A program made the translations under genes and the position numbers. A stretch of 44,440 nt of DNA, from positions 1 through 44,440 of the forward strand of contig SLAA01000033.1 of assembly GCA_007127105.1 (NCBI GenBank), given 5' to 3'. Below the pieces are notes generated by a model. That model was not told where the DNA came from. It did no database searches and worked only from the letters and a program-made list of their open reading frames with translations. The stretch comes from Spirochaetales bacterium (GTDB taxonomy: Bacteria; Spirochaetota; Spirochaetia; DSM-27196; SLAA01). This document shows positions 1-8,543 of the stretch, piece by piece (position 1 is the first letter of the stretch; each line of letters begins with the position of its first letter).

Positions 1-1025
1 GGTGGGCCTTCAGGGGTTAGTACCAGGACTCCGGGTTCGCTGCGATCCTCAGTTACAACTGGGACTGCAGGTCGAGGGCCCGGCATAGGCAGTTGGCGTT
101 CAGGGCCAAGCTGGCCGTCCGGTGCTTCCACTCGTACGCGGAGAGGTGGTACCTCAACCTGAAAACGAGTGGTCGGGGCCGCGGTAGTAAAGTACCCTGA
201 GTCGGGAACAAGCTCGGAACTGGAAGACGGGGCGGTCCCGTCAAGGGTGTACCGCAGCCGTGCCCCTGTGGGAGCCTTGGCCACAATCAACTTGCGGGTA
301 TCGTTCTCTGTGGTTTCGAGCTCAGGAGTATGCCAGGGCGAGGAAAAGAGGCCAAGATCCGGACGAGGAAGCTCGCCGACAACCTGGCGTTCTGTTGCAT
401 GGTTGCGTCGGTCAATAATATAGGTGAAAACCCCAGGTTCCGAAACACGGCCAAAGTCATCTATACTCTGCGTTATGAGTTCCGCACGTCGATATCCGCC
501 GTCTTCAACAGCTATATTCACGGGACGTCCGTCATAGACACCGGTGACTCCATCAATACTGTAGGTGATTCGGGCATTGTACGCGTCGGAAAACTCTATC
601 TGAACGGTATCGGTATAGATGCCTGGAGCGGCTAAAGGCCGTGGAGAGGTGGGGGGCCTCCGATGTATGTGGTACTCAAGCAGCACAGAGTCAGGAGGTG
701 CCGACTCGGCCGAGTCAAGCGGCCCGGCAGGTGCCACCTCAATGAGATGCTTTCTGACTTCGCCAGGCGCGGAACTTAAGCGTAATGGCCCCTGCACACG
801 AGCCCACGGGCCGTCCTGCAGACGATACATGTACTCTGCCCGTTGATCAGCGGAACCGTGTTCAAGGCCATTGGAACTGGCTCCTATATCGAGCCAGATG
901 TCCTGTATGTAGGTTCCAGGCGGATGCGACAGCCTCATTTCGGGGGGCTCTGCTGCTGCGGTACCCGCAGCAGAAACAAGCAGAAATAATGCTACCGTTA
1001 AGAGAGCCAAACGCCGAGTTTTCAT
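1..1025 (-). CDS. Exported protein with chitobiase C-terminal-like (CHB_HEX_C) repeats, 3' end outside window
   Basis: An open frame starts at ATG 1025 and runs without a stop through the left edge (341 complete codons), so the C terminus is missing. Residues 1-25 form a signal peptide: KTRR, a Leu/Val-rich core, then an Ala-rich site before EPPEM. Two segments have the Tyr-Ser/Thr-x-Asp-Gly pattern of CHB_HEX_C / Fn3-like modules: ITYSIDGVTGVYDGRPV in mid-protein and LRYTLDGTAPSSSSE near residue 270. These modules are common in large exported spirochaete proteins and are not catalytic by themselves. The ATG overlaps the stop codon of the upstream phosphoribosyltransferase gene (ATGA), so translation is probably coupled. 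Likely periplasmic or surface; function unknown. Frame, signal peptide and modules are seen; the location is inferred. Confidence 0.8.
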   Translation of the reverse strand, partial: MKTRRLALLTVALFLLVSAAGTAAAEPPEMRLSHPPGTYIQDIWLDIGASSNGLEHGSADQRAEYMYRLQDGPWARVQGPLRLSSAPGEVRKHLIEVAPAGPLDSAESAPPDSVLLEYHIHRRPPTSPRPLAAPGIYTDTVQIEFSDAYNARITYSIDGVTGVYDGRPVNIAVEDGGYRRAELITQSIDDFGRVSEPGVFTYIIDRRNHATERQVVGELPRPDLGLFSSPWHTPELETTENDTRKLIVAKAPTGARLRYTLDGTAPSSSSELVPDSGYFTTAAPTTRFQVEVPPLRVRVEAPDGQLGPERQLPMPGPRPAVPVVTEDRSEPGVLVLTPEGP

Positions 1026-1636
1026 TTTTTCCGCAGCAGCATCATGTCTTTGAGAATAGCTACAACATCCGGATCGGCGCCGTACTGCTCCTCGATTTCA
1101 TCCTCCGAAAGTGCCACAAGCTCATGACTTAGATAATGAATCCAGTTATCGTTATCCGGATCTCGGATATCGTGATGTCGGCAAAAATAGTCCGGGTGAA
1201 TGGGAAGTGCTTCATCGGAATAGGTTCGGGTTTTGTAGTCATGAACCGCCACCTTTACATCCTCTCGCGGAATTCCCTTGGTCATAATGATCTCAACGAG
1301 ATGGTTAATGGTCCTTCCTGAATCAAAGATATCGTCAACCACCAGCACCTTGTCGCCGGTCCGCAAGAATTCCGGGCTATAGGTCCACCCATCTACCATT
1401 ACCTTGTTTTGGGTGTGGATATCGGTGTAGCTTCGTGCCACGACGGCCGCATAGAACACCGGCCGCCCCTGCCGAGGGACAGCCTTGAAGTACTCGCTGA
1501 TGATGTTTCCCATATAGGCGCCGCCTCGCAGGCTGACGTATATGACGTCCGGTACAAATCCATCTCCATGAATACGCCGGGCAAGCTTGAGCGAGTTGTT
1601 GCGAACGACATCGTAGGGAAGAAACTCTTTACTCAT
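1022..1636 (-). CDS. Type I phosphoribosyltransferase (purine/xanthine PRTase-like)
   Basis: A 204-residue protein with the PRPP-binding loop VLVVDDIFDSGRT at about residues 97-109, preceded by beta strands and a YVSLRGGAYMGN segment typical of the type I phosphoribosyltransferase fold. The C-terminal region, with PDYFCRHHD and a WIHYL segment, resembles the hood of hypoxanthine/xanthine PRTases, so transfer of ribose 5-phosphate from PRPP to a purine base is likely. The exact base cannot be read from sequence. A GTG two codons upstream (1642) also opens the frame, but AAGGA lies 9 bases before ATG 1636 and only 3 before that GTG, so ATG 1636 is preferred. The gene follows htrA by 23 bases and overlaps the exported-protein gene by ATGA. 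Confidence 0.85.
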   Translation of the reverse strand: MSKEFLPYDVVRNNSLKLARRIHGDGFVPDVIYVSLRGGAYMGNIISEYFKAVPRQGRPVFYAAVVARSYTDIHTQNKVMVDGWTYSPEFLRTGDKVLVVDDIFDSGRTINHLVEIIMTKGIPREDVKVAVHDYKTRTYSDEALPIHPDYFCRHHDIRDPDNDNWIHYLSHELVALSEDEIEEQYGADPDVVAILKDMMLLRKK

Positions 1637-1659
1637 CGGCACAAATCCTTAATGTGTGG

Positions 1660-3138
1660 TTACCAGGTCAAGGTTATGGTTTGCTCGCGTCCCTCACGCA
1701 GTACTTGCAGCTCAATGCTCTCTCGGTCTGCCTCATTGAATACGCGATAAAACACCCGCATCCCATTAACAGTGGTACCGTTGACTGCGGTAACGACATC
1801 TCCGAGTCGTAATCCGGCCGCCGAGGCAGGGCTCCGTCCCTCCACAGAGGCTACAAAGACCCCGTGCAGCCCGTCGTCCAATTCAAGCTCTCTTCGAACA
1901 GCATCGGTCAAACTGAATACGCTGAAGCCCGGCCATAGATTACGGTTCTGATCCGCAATGCGTCGTTCATCTTCCCGAACCGTAATTCGCACCGAGAGCT
2001 CAAGAGGAGCACCGTCGCGAATAAGCTTGAACTCGGCATTGGTGTCCGCCACCAGCTCTCCGACAGCCATTACCAACTCGTCCGAGTTCGCTACTGCCTG
2101 TCCGTTCACCTCGGTTACGAAATCACCTGGTAGAATGCCTCCGGTATCGGCTGGCGAACCACGGAAAACATGCTGCACAATGGCTCCGCGGCGGTTCGGC
2201 AACCCCATTTCATCCACAATATCGGCCGAGACCGAGCGAATACTGACTCCAAGCCATCCGTAACGTACCTCGCCCACCTCTATGAAGTCATCAATGGCTC
2301 GGCGTGCGTTATTAATGGGTATGGAGAATCCAATTCCGACACTGCCACCGGTCTGTGAAGTGATCCAGGTGTTAATGCCGACAACCTCGCCCTTCATACT
2401 AACGAGCGCGCCGCCGGAGTTTCCCTGGTTAATGGCAGCATCGGTCTGAATGAAGTCGCTGATATTTCCCTGAGGGCCTCCACGTCGGCCCAACGCACTG
2501 ACAATACCGGCAGTCACGGTCGACTGAAAACCAAAGGGACTGCCAATGGCGAGCACCCAGTCTCCGACTGCCAGGTCGCTGGAGTCTCCTAAACGAGCTA
2601 TGGGTATATTGTTTCCGGGCGCCTCAAAGGAGATCAGCGCCAAGTCTTGCCGCTGATCTGTCCCAATTATGGATCCGATGTACTCGGTTTGGTCGTCAAG
2701 CACCACCATTACCCGTTCTGCGTCGCCCAGAACATGGTCGTTTGTGAGGATATAGTAACGGTCACCGTCACGCCGTACAATCACACCGGAACCAAGTCCC
2801 TGGGTGCGAAACTCGCGGTTCTCCCGCAAGTCGGGATCCTGAAAGAAAAAGTCGAACCATGGCAGGTTACGACCGGGCGCGGTTTGGGTCGTCTGGACGG
2901 CCTCGACATTTAACTTAACTACGCTAGGCAGAACGGCCTGTGCGATAGCCGAGAAAGAGTGTTGCATACCCGACAGGTCCGGAAGTGCGTACTCTTCTGC
3001 CCGAGCCTGTTGCGAGGGTTGAACTCGTGTTGAACAGGAAAAAAGTATCATTGACAACACGAAGCCAAGCAGGACTCCGAGCGCCACCAGGTTAAAAACA
3101 AAGAAATTCCGAGAAAACAACAGTTTACGGCTCGACAT
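1660..3138 (-). CDS. htrA: HtrA/DegP-family periplasmic serine protease with two PDZ domains
   Basis: A 492-residue envelope protease and chaperone that degrades misfolded exported proteins. Residues 11-34 form a hydrophobic signal or anchor ending in LFSC (Cys35), so either a signal anchor or a lipoprotein is possible. The trypsin-like domain carries the catalytic triad His135 (TNDHV), Asp165 (QDLAL) and Ser241 (GNSGGA). Two PDZ domains follow, at about 290-380 and 400-492, the second ending in a C-terminal Trp. Length and architecture match DegP/DegQ/DegS-type proteins. Upstream is a GGGAGG ribosome binding site and a good promoter inside the 3' end of map, so it probably heads its own unit with the PRTase and exported-protein genes. 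Confidence 0.93.
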   Translation of the reverse strand: MSSRKLLFSRNFFVFNLVALGVLLGFVLSMILFSCSTRVQPSQQARAEEYALPDLSGMQHSFSAIAQAVLPSVVKLNVEAVQTTQTAPGRNLPWFDFFFQDPDLRENREFRTQGLGSGVIVRRDGDRYYILTNDHVLGDAERVMVVLDDQTEYIGSIIGTDQRQDLALISFEAPGNNIPIARLGDSSDLAVGDWVLAIGSPFGFQSTVTAGIVSALGRRGGPQGNISDFIQTDAAINQGNSGGALVSMKGEVVGINTWITSQTGGSVGIGFSIPINNARRAIDDFIEVGEVRYGWLGVSIRSVSADIVDEMGLPNRRGAIVQHVFRGSPADTGGILPGDFVTEVNGQAVANSDELVMAVGELVADTNAEFKLIRDGAPLELSVRITVREDERRIADQNRNLWPGFSVFSLTDAVRRELELDDGLHGVFVASVEGRSPASAAGLRLGDVVTAVNGTTVNGMRVFYRVFNEADRESIELQVLREGREQTITLTW

Positions 3139-3162
3139 GTATCTCTAGGCCTCCCATGAGTA

Positions 3163-3191
3163 AGTATAAGTCGTTGGAGGTCAATTGTCAC
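3163..3191 (-). promoter_or_regulatory. Sigma70-type promoter for htrA
   Basis: Minus-strand GTGACA (3191-3186), a 17-base spacer and TATACT (3168-3163). Transcription would begin near 3156 and give a short leader that contains the GGGAGG ribosome binding site of htrA. The -35 hexamer lies at the very end of map. Confidence 0.6.
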
Positions 3192-3933
3192 ATACCGATA
3201 GAATATCAGGGCCGGATTCCCGAACTGCGACGGTGTGTTCAAAATGCGCGGACACCCGCCGGTCTCGGGTTACGACCGTCCATTCATCGGATAGCAGGTC
3301 CACCTCATCTACCCCAAGATTGACCATCGGCTCAATGGCAATGACCATTCCAACCTTTAGTCGCGGATTTGGACCCCTGCCGACATAGTTCGGCACTTGC
3401 GGATCCTCGTGAATGTCAATACCAACTCCGTGACCGCAATATGGTCTTACTACCCCGTAGTCATGCTTCTTAACGTGACGATATATGGCCTGTGAAATAT
3501 CGTTAATGCGGTTGCCCGGGCGAGCCTGTTCTATACCCAGGTAAAGACTCTCACGAGTAATATCCAGGAGCTGTTGCACCTCAGCGTGTATTCTGCCAAC
3601 CGGAATCGTCACGGCAGAATCACCGTAGTAGCCGTCAAACTCAATGCCACAATCAATACTCACTACATCGCCGCTCACGAGCGGCTTCTTGTCCGGGATG
3701 CCGTGAATCACCGCCTCGTTTACCGAGGCGCAGATGGCTCCCGGAAAGCCCATATATCCTAAAAATGCTGGACGGCCGTTTCTCTCTTCTATGAGTTGTC
3801 GAGCCAGCGCATCTAGCTCGAGAGTACTCACGCCGGGTGCTACGGCCTTTTCGAGCTCACCAAGCACCTCGGCAACAAGGCGCGATGCCTTGCGAATCTT
3901 TTCTATCTGTTCTGGAGTCTTGAGTTTAATCAT
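3181..3933 (-). CDS. map: Methionine aminopeptidase, type I
   Basis: A 250-residue cytoplasmic metalloprotease that removes the initiator methionine from nascent proteins. The pita-bread fold signatures are all present: VSIDCGIEFDGYYGDSA with the two metal-binding Asp residues, GHGVGIDIHE with the metal-binding His, IAIEPM with a Glu ligand, and the final EHTV Glu. The length matches bacterial type Ia enzymes with no N-terminal extension. It lies 42 bases downstream of a TPR protein gene, with a possible promoter at that junction. Confidence 0.95.
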   Translation of the reverse strand: MIKLKTPEQIEKIRKASRLVAEVLGELEKAVAPGVSTLELDALARQLIEERNGRPAFLGYMGFPGAICASVNEAVIHGIPDKKPLVSGDVVSIDCGIEFDGYYGDSAVTIPVGRIHAEVQQLLDITRESLYLGIEQARPGNRINDISQAIYRHVKKHDYGVVRPYCGHGVGIDIHEDPQVPNYVGRGPNPRLKVGMVIAIEPMVNLGVDEVDLLSDEWTVVTRDRRVSAHFEHTVAVRESGPDILSVCDN

Positions 3934-3965
3934 ATTTATTCACTTTGTTGAGTGTGTAGGGCCGG

Positions 3966-3995
3966 AGCATAGCACTTAGGGCGCGTGGACTGCAA
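3966..3995 (-). promoter_or_regulatory. Possible promoter for map
   Basis: Minus-strand TTGCAG (3995-3990), an 18-base spacer and TATGCT (3971-3966), the latter preceded by TGC as in extended -10 elements. The -35 falls in the last codons of the upstream TPR gene. Read by eye only. Confidence 0.45.
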
Positions 3996-5658
3996 GGTTG
4001 TCAAGGAGAACGCGAGCATCAAAGTTGTCGGGGTTGAACTCCAGAGCCTCGCGCGCAAGTTGTCCAGCTCGCGGATGATCGCCAAGAATGGCTCCGGCCA
4101 AGGCTCGTCGGTACACGATTTCGGAAAGCCTATGGCTTCTGCGGTCTCTCATAGGAGCTGCTTCCAGAAGCTCACGGGCCTCGTCCAAGAGCGGCACGGC
4201 CGCAGCCGCGCGTCCTGTCTCAAGCTGAATGAGAGCCGCATTAAACCTGCTTATCCAGTCGCCCTCTTCAGCCCGCGCCACCGCACGCTCCATGTGAGGC
4301 AATGCCTCATCTGGGCGCTCCCGGCGAAGATGAAGCACGGCTCGGAAATTATCCAGATCAGCGCCGAAATCCTCGTGCGGGTATCGGTTCAGGAGTCGTT
4401 CAAGGCCGGTATAGTCGCGAATTGCTACTAAGTGACCAGCGAGCGCGACGGCTGCAGTTTCCTGTGGTCCAATCTCGGCCTCGAGCTCCCAAAGCAGTGC
4501 TACACGCCGTTCATGCGGCATATCGCGCAGGAGGAGTTCGTAGACATGAAGTTCAGGGGTATGCTCGGTCACGGAAGCGACGAACTCCACGGCCTCTAAG
4601 GCTTGCTTTCTACGGCCGGACTCATGGAAGAGGCTGATCAGACGTGCCAGCACGCGCCGGTCTTCTGCAAAGAGTGCCAGCCCCTCCTGCAGCAGCTCTT
4701 CCTCGGCTTCTATCGCGTGCAGATTCAGGTAGATGAGAGAAGAAAAATCTGGATTTGTGTTGCGCACGTCATGGTAAAGTGCCGCGGCTTCGGCGTGTCG
4801 GTCGAGTGCGGTAAGAATATCAGCATGAATCATCATGACCTCAGGCCGCACCACCTCATGCCCTGCCATTCGAGTCAGAGCTGCCAGGGCCTCGGGATAT
4901 CGTCCCGCATCATAGGAGAGGAGAAACTCAAGATACGGCGCATATCCTGTGGGGCCTACACGTTCGAGAATTCTATATGCGCGATCCCTCTCGCCCCGTC
5001 TCATGGAGTACAGTACCGCATTGACCAGAAAGCGGCGGTCGCCAGTCAGTGCGGCCGCTTGTTCGTAATGCAAGGGATTCTCGGAATCAGGTAAAAAAAC
5101 AAGCAGTGCATCGTCGTGTTCCGGTATGCCTTCAGCCTGTTCAGCACCCGGTTCACTGCTGCTCATTCTGGCAAACCGGGCTGGTAACACTCCGCTGCGG
5201 AGAAAGGCCTCTGCAGACAAAGCCGAGTAACGCGGTGCCTGCAGATGACGTGCAGCTTGCTCCCCTGCTACTGCATCCTCCTTGGCCAGTAATGCCGCAT
5301 GTATCAACAGCGCACGGAGGTCCACGTTGCCGGGCACATCTTCGACTGCCGCCTGTGCTGTCTGCATAAACAGGTCATAAGTCTGCCGATGAAGCGAAAC
5401 CTCATGTGCTCGCCGCACAAGACGCATCCAGTCAAATGCCGTACGTGCGTCTTGAAAGGTTTCCCGAATCGTTGCTTCGGCCAGGTCGTAGTTTTCTTCA
5501 AGTAAGGCCCGGTCAATGCGCGCGATAGCGGCCGCCACAGCCCGAGTTGTCCGTGTTGAACCGAGCCCAATGCCAATGACGACTACGGTGGCAACAAGAA
5601 TCAGCACGGCAACAAGTACAAATGCTGCCGCAATGAGCCGTCGCCGCCTCTCGGTCAT
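3976..5658 (-). CDS. Membrane-anchored TPR protein
   Basis: A 560-residue protein of unknown specific function. Residues 7-10 are Arg-rich and 11-32 form a single transmembrane helix (LIAAAFVLVAVLILVATVVVIGIGL), so a large helical domain probably faces the periplasm. The rest is Ala/Glu/Leu-rich helical-hairpin sequence typical of degenerate tetratricopeptide repeats (such as YPEALAALTRM, HAEAAALYHDV and DEALPHMERAV), ending with NFDARVLLDNL. TPR arrays bind proteins; no catalytic motif is visible. The start overlaps the nusB stop by ATGA, so it is translated with nusB. Confidence 0.75.
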   Translation of the reverse strand: MTERRRRLIAAAFVLVAVLILVATVVVIGIGLGSTRTTRAVAAAIARIDRALLEENYDLAEATIRETFQDARTAFDWMRLVRRAHEVSLHRQTYDLFMQTAQAAVEDVPGNVDLRALLIHAALLAKEDAVAGEQAARHLQAPRYSALSAEAFLRSGVLPARFARMSSSEPGAEQAEGIPEHDDALLVFLPDSENPLHYEQAAALTGDRRFLVNAVLYSMRRGERDRAYRILERVGPTGYAPYLEFLLSYDAGRYPEALAALTRMAGHEVVRPEVMMIHADILTALDRHAEAAALYHDVRNTNPDFSSLIYLNLHAIEAEEELLQEGLALFAEDRRVLARLISLFHESGRRKQALEAVEFVASVTEHTPELHVYELLLRDMPHERRVALLWELEAEIGPQETAAVALAGHLVAIRDYTGLERLLNRYPHEDFGADLDNFRAVLHLRRERPDEALPHMERAVARAEEGDWISRFNAALIQLETGRAAAAVPLLDEARELLEAAPMRDRRSHRLSEIVYRRALAGAILGDHPRAGQLAREALEFNPDNFDARVLLDNLAVHAP

Positions 5659-6074
5659 GTGTCGCGTCCCTTTGCAACAGCGTCGAGAACGCCGTTTATG
5701 AAGCGAAAAGACTGTTCCGAACCAAAATTCTTGGCAATATCAACCGCCTCATTGATGACTACAGAGGCGGGCAGGTCCGGCTGATAGAGCAGGCAGTACA
5801 CACTCATGCGTAGAATAGCCAGATCTACCCGTGCAATCCGGGTGATGTCCCAGTGCTGGAGACGCTTTTTTATTGCTTCGTCAATGCTTTCGACGTTTTT
5901 GACGGTACCCTGGACAAGCAGGCGCGCAAAGACGTTGGACTGAAGTCCCTCCTCGGATGACTCCAAGCCATCGCCATTAAGAAGCTCCGCCTGCTCATCC
6001 TGGGACATTTCCCAGGCATAGAGTGCCTGCACCGCGAGAATGCGCCCTTTGCGTCTAGACCCTATGCTTACCAA
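5655..6074 (-). CDS. nusB: Transcription antitermination / rRNA processing factor NusB
   Basis: A 139-residue all-helical RNA-binding protein that works with NusE on boxA during rRNA transcription. Typical features are the N-terminal RRKGRILAVQALYAWEM segment (compare RRKAR..A.QALY), the central LDRVDLAILR-like helix (here IARVDLAILRMSVYCL), and VVINEAVDIAKNFG then FINGVLDAVAK near the C terminus. The reading frame begins at TTG 6074, which overlaps the end of the SurA-like gene; no other start gives the conserved N terminus and no strong ribosome binding site is seen, so translational coupling is likely. It also overlaps the downstream TPR gene. Confidence 0.92.
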   Translation of the reverse strand: MVSIGSRRKGRILAVQALYAWEMSQDEQAELLNGDGLESSEEGLQSNVFARLLVQGTVKNVESIDEAIKKRLQHWDITRIARVDLAILRMSVYCLLYQPDLPASVVINEAVDIAKNFGSEQSFRFINGVLDAVAKGRDT

Positions 6075-7102
6075 GACAGATTCTGCTCAAAGACGGTGAT
6101 ATCGGCGTCTTCACGAAGCTCATCAATAATCTCACGCAGGGCCCTCTCAAAGGTTTCTTGCTGCTTCTCCATCAACAAATAGTTCTCAATTTGCCTGCGT
6201 ACCGTCATGCTCTGTCCCGGGAGAAGCGGATCGTCCAGCTCCAACAGTTTGGCACTGCGACGGTCACGTATACGTGCAATGTGATAGCCAACGTTGGACT
6301 CCAGCACACGACTCACCTGTCCCCGTTCAAGATCAAACAGATTGTCGACGAACTCAGGCCCAAGCAGGGCACGATTCTGTTGATCTGTACGGAGAAGATA
6401 CCCAAAGTCATCGCCGCGAAAGCGGCTGTCATCCACCGAGCGATCCATCAGGTCGTCAAAGCTCGAACTGCCATTACGCAGTTCGCGGTACAACTCCTCG
6501 GCGTGGTTGCGCCGTTCGCGTCGCTCTGCGCTGGTCGTATTGCGAGTATCCCAAAACAGGTGTTCAAAGCGCACCATAGCGGGGTTATTAAAATCGGTAG
6601 CGTTTTCTTCGTACACGCGACGAATCTCACGTTCGGTTGGTCGCGGAACGTTTTCGAACAATGATCGTTTTTTCTGGAGTACATATTTCTCCTGGGTCAG
6701 ACGTCGTTCGACCTGCTCTACGTACTGCTCCCAACTCATGCCAACCTGGCTTTCTATCACCTGGCGGAACTGCTCCTGCGTGACCTGCTGCCCCAGGCTC
6801 TGTCGCTGCTGGGCTATGCCTTGATCAATCTCCGGCCGCGACACGGTAATGCCGTCGCGCTTTGCAGCCTGCATGATCAGCACCTCGGCAATACTTGCTT
6901 CCAGAACCTCCATACGCTGCTCGCTCGTAAGTCTTGTCTGGAGCTGGGCCTCTATCATTTGAACCTGAGATCGTAACTCACGCTGTCCAATATTCTCGGT
7001 CGACTCAAGCCGTACAATAGCAACCGGCTTGTCCAAGACCTGGGCATTCAAAGTTCCGGTGAGTGCTATGAGCACGGCAAAAAGACCAAACTTCATTTTC
7101 AT
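6068..7102 (-). CDS. SurA-like periplasmic peptidyl-prolyl cis-trans isomerase / chaperone
   Basis: An exported foldase of about 344 residues. A signal peptide (MKMKFGLFAVLIALTGTLNA, cleavage before Gln) is followed by a helical SurA N-terminal-like chaperone domain to about residue 155 and then a parvulin (PpiC/rotamase) domain with RFEHLFWD, a Ser/Phe-rich helix, DDFGYL and GYHIARI. In the family this helps fold outer-membrane proteins. The frame is open from ATG 7132, but AAGGA lies 10 bases before ATG 7102 and only that start puts the signal peptide at the N terminus. It shares a unit with nusB, overlapping its TTG start. Confidence 0.85.
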   Translation of the reverse strand: MKMKFGLFAVLIALTGTLNAQVLDKPVAIVRLESTENIGQRELRSQVQMIEAQLQTRLTSEQRMEVLEASIAEVLIMQAAKRDGITVSRPEIDQGIAQQRQSLGQQVTQEQFRQVIESQVGMSWEQYVEQVERRLTQEKYVLQKKRSLFENVPRPTEREIRRVYEENATDFNNPAMVRFEHLFWDTRNTTSAERRERRNHAEELYRELRNGSSSFDDLMDRSVDDSRFRGDDFGYLLRTDQQNRALLGPEFVDNLFDLERGQVSRVLESNVGYHIARIRDRRSAKLLELDDPLLPGQSMTVRRQIENYLLMEKQQETFERALREIIDELREDADITVFEQNLSW

Positions 7103-7177
7103 AGTTGTATTATCCTTGATCGCTGGTTTCATAAGTATTTATGTTCGATGTATTCAAAGCTCTTGTCTCTCAAGAAC

Positions 7178-7183
7178 ATCATA
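7178..7183 (-). promoter_or_regulatory. Possible extended -10 promoter element upstream of the SurA-like gene
   Basis: Minus-strand TGG TATGAT (TATGAT at 7183-7178) gives an extended -10 without a convincing -35. It would start a leader of about 70 bases for the SurA-like gene. This is the best candidate in the 160-base gap after the J-domain gene. Confidence 0.35.
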
Positions 7184-7262
7184 CCACGAATCACCGAGGT
7201 TTCACTATGTCCTCTGCCGAAGTAGACCATAGTTCTCTGCCTGTGGTCGTGCTTTATCGGCG

Positions 7263-8060
7263 TCAATTCGAGTTGCCTTCCATGAGGAGTTCCATGAGCT
7301 TTTTGGTACCGCCAAGCCTTTGGTCAAGACGCAAACCCCTCCTGAGATACACAGAGGCCTTCTCCAGGCGCGCGGCCGCAGCATGTAACTCCGCCGCCCG
7401 CTTAAGGTAAAACGCGGTTTCTTTGCGTGAGAAATCGTACTCAATCATGCGCTCCAGGCACTCGAGCAGTACCACATCCGAAACCTTTCCTGGCATTCGC
7501 GTGCCAACGATAATCCTCAAGCGATCCTTCACTTCATCAAAAAAATGTCGGAAGTACGGAGTCTCGCGTTCAAAATCCGCAATCTTGAGAAGCAAGCGGA
7601 AGGCCTGGAGTAACTTTCCTCGTGATTCGTATTCCTCTGCCAACAGAAAGGCACAATCCATGAAGTCTTCGCGATCTAGGTGCGCCGCCAAACTGAAGCT
7701 TTCCGTACCCATCAGATCATCATACAGATGAAGTGCGTCGTGGGCACGATCGTGCAGCAGATCAAAAAAAATAAGCTCTGACTGGCTTTGTGGATCGTTA
7801 CGACGTTTGCGGAGAAACTCCCGATAGTCGAACTGATCCTCGTGGTGCACAATTCGATGTCGTCGATCGTAGTTCTCACGCGACTCTGGGTCATAGAGCG
7901 TTTTGTATGCCGCAACGAGTTGCTGCATTAAGACAAGCGTCCCCTGACGATCAGAAGTTACGTCAGGGTGGAGTCTCTTTGCTTTGCGTCTGAATGCTTG
8001 CTTGATCTCAACCTGCGAACAGGATGTCTTGAGTCCAAGCATCTCGTAGTAGTTTGCCAC
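7263..8060 (-). CDS. J-domain (DnaJ-like) co-chaperone with unique helical C-terminal region
   Basis: A 265-residue protein. Residues 1-70 are a J domain with the invariant HPD at 31-33, which stimulates DnaK ATPase in this family, between helices II (IKQAFRRKAKR) and III. The zinc finger and the substrate-binding domains of true DnaJ are absent; residues 80-265 are predicted helical and Leu/Arg/Glu-rich, with pieces reminiscent of TPR repeats (AERHAAAARLEKASVYLRR-type spacing). It is therefore a specialised type III J protein, client unknown. It lies 14 bases after the flavodoxin-like gene, at the end of the gap-pgk-tpiA-secG series. Confidence 0.85.
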   Translation of the reverse strand: MANYYEMLGLKTSCSQVEIKQAFRRKAKRLHPDVTSDRQGTLVLMQQLVAAYKTLYDPESRENYDRRHRIVHHEDQFDYREFLRKRRNDPQSQSELIFFDLLHDRAHDALHLYDDLMGTESFSLAAHLDREDFMDCAFLLAEEYESRGKLLQAFRLLLKIADFERETPYFRHFFDEVKDRLRIIVGTRMPGKVSDVVLLECLERMIEYDFSRKETAFYLKRAAELHAAAARLEKASVYLRRGLRLDQRLGGTKKLMELLMEGNSN

Positions 8061-8074
8061 CCTGGTTCGACCTA

Positions 8075-8491
8075 CTACTCAACCTTGAGGCGAGACGCAA
8101 TAGCTTCTGCCGCCGCCTCATTTGCGAGTATCTCGGAATATCGGATAAACATACCCTCGGCCTCCATCCTTCGCATGAGACTTCCCAAGGTTTTGAGGGC
8201 AAACAAGCCACGCGGACGAACAAATGCGAAAGATCGCTTCCCGGTTAGCATTCCTGCGTTAGAGAGATATGCCTTGATGTCTCCTTCGGGTTCTCGAGAA
8301 AAGAAGGAACGGCTTTCGGCGCCCACCGCAATATATCCGTAGCTCGTAAGTGACTGAGGGTTGCCTTTATCGGCTCGGATAACCGTTGCTTGATGCCCCG
8401 CCCGTTCCAGACCGCTCGCTAGGCTGTTGGCAATGCGTGACAGGGAGTCTGAGCCGTTATGTGGCGGGAAGAACACTACCGCGGTTCTCAC
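8075..8491 (-). CDS. Flavodoxin-like fold protein of unknown function
   Basis: A 138-residue protein beginning VRTAVVFFPPHNGSDSL. The pattern is that of a flavodoxin-like alpha/beta fold: a first strand and loop rich in Ser (the position of the phosphate-binding loop), helix RIANSLASGLERAG, second strand ATVIRA, then YGYIAVGAES, and KRSFAFVRP with an RxLxxLxRxMEAEG helix. FMN binding is not demonstrable from sequence. A longer frame opens at 8566, but AGAGG sits 6 bases before GTG 8491 and the extra 25 residues are Arg/Ser/Gln-rich and unlike the family, and would overlap secG, so GTG 8491 is chosen. Confidence 0.65.
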   Translation of the reverse strand: MRTAVVFFPPHNGSDSLSRIANSLASGLERAGHQATVIRADKGNPQSLTSYGYIAVGAESRSFFSREPEGDIKAYLSNAGMLTGKRSFAFVRPRGLFALKTLGSLMRRMEAEGMFIRYSEILANEAAAEAIASRLKVE

Positions 8492-8543
8492 TGCGAACCT
8501 CTTGTCGTTGCGACTCTGACGCTGCACGCAGTGCAGCGCTGTG

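Noticed and set aside
3985-4431. Long open frames antisense to real genes, such as 3985-4431, 17510-18436 and 33488-34309
   Set aside because: They mirror the codon structure of well-supported minus-strand genes, lack ribosome binding sites and have no family motifs.
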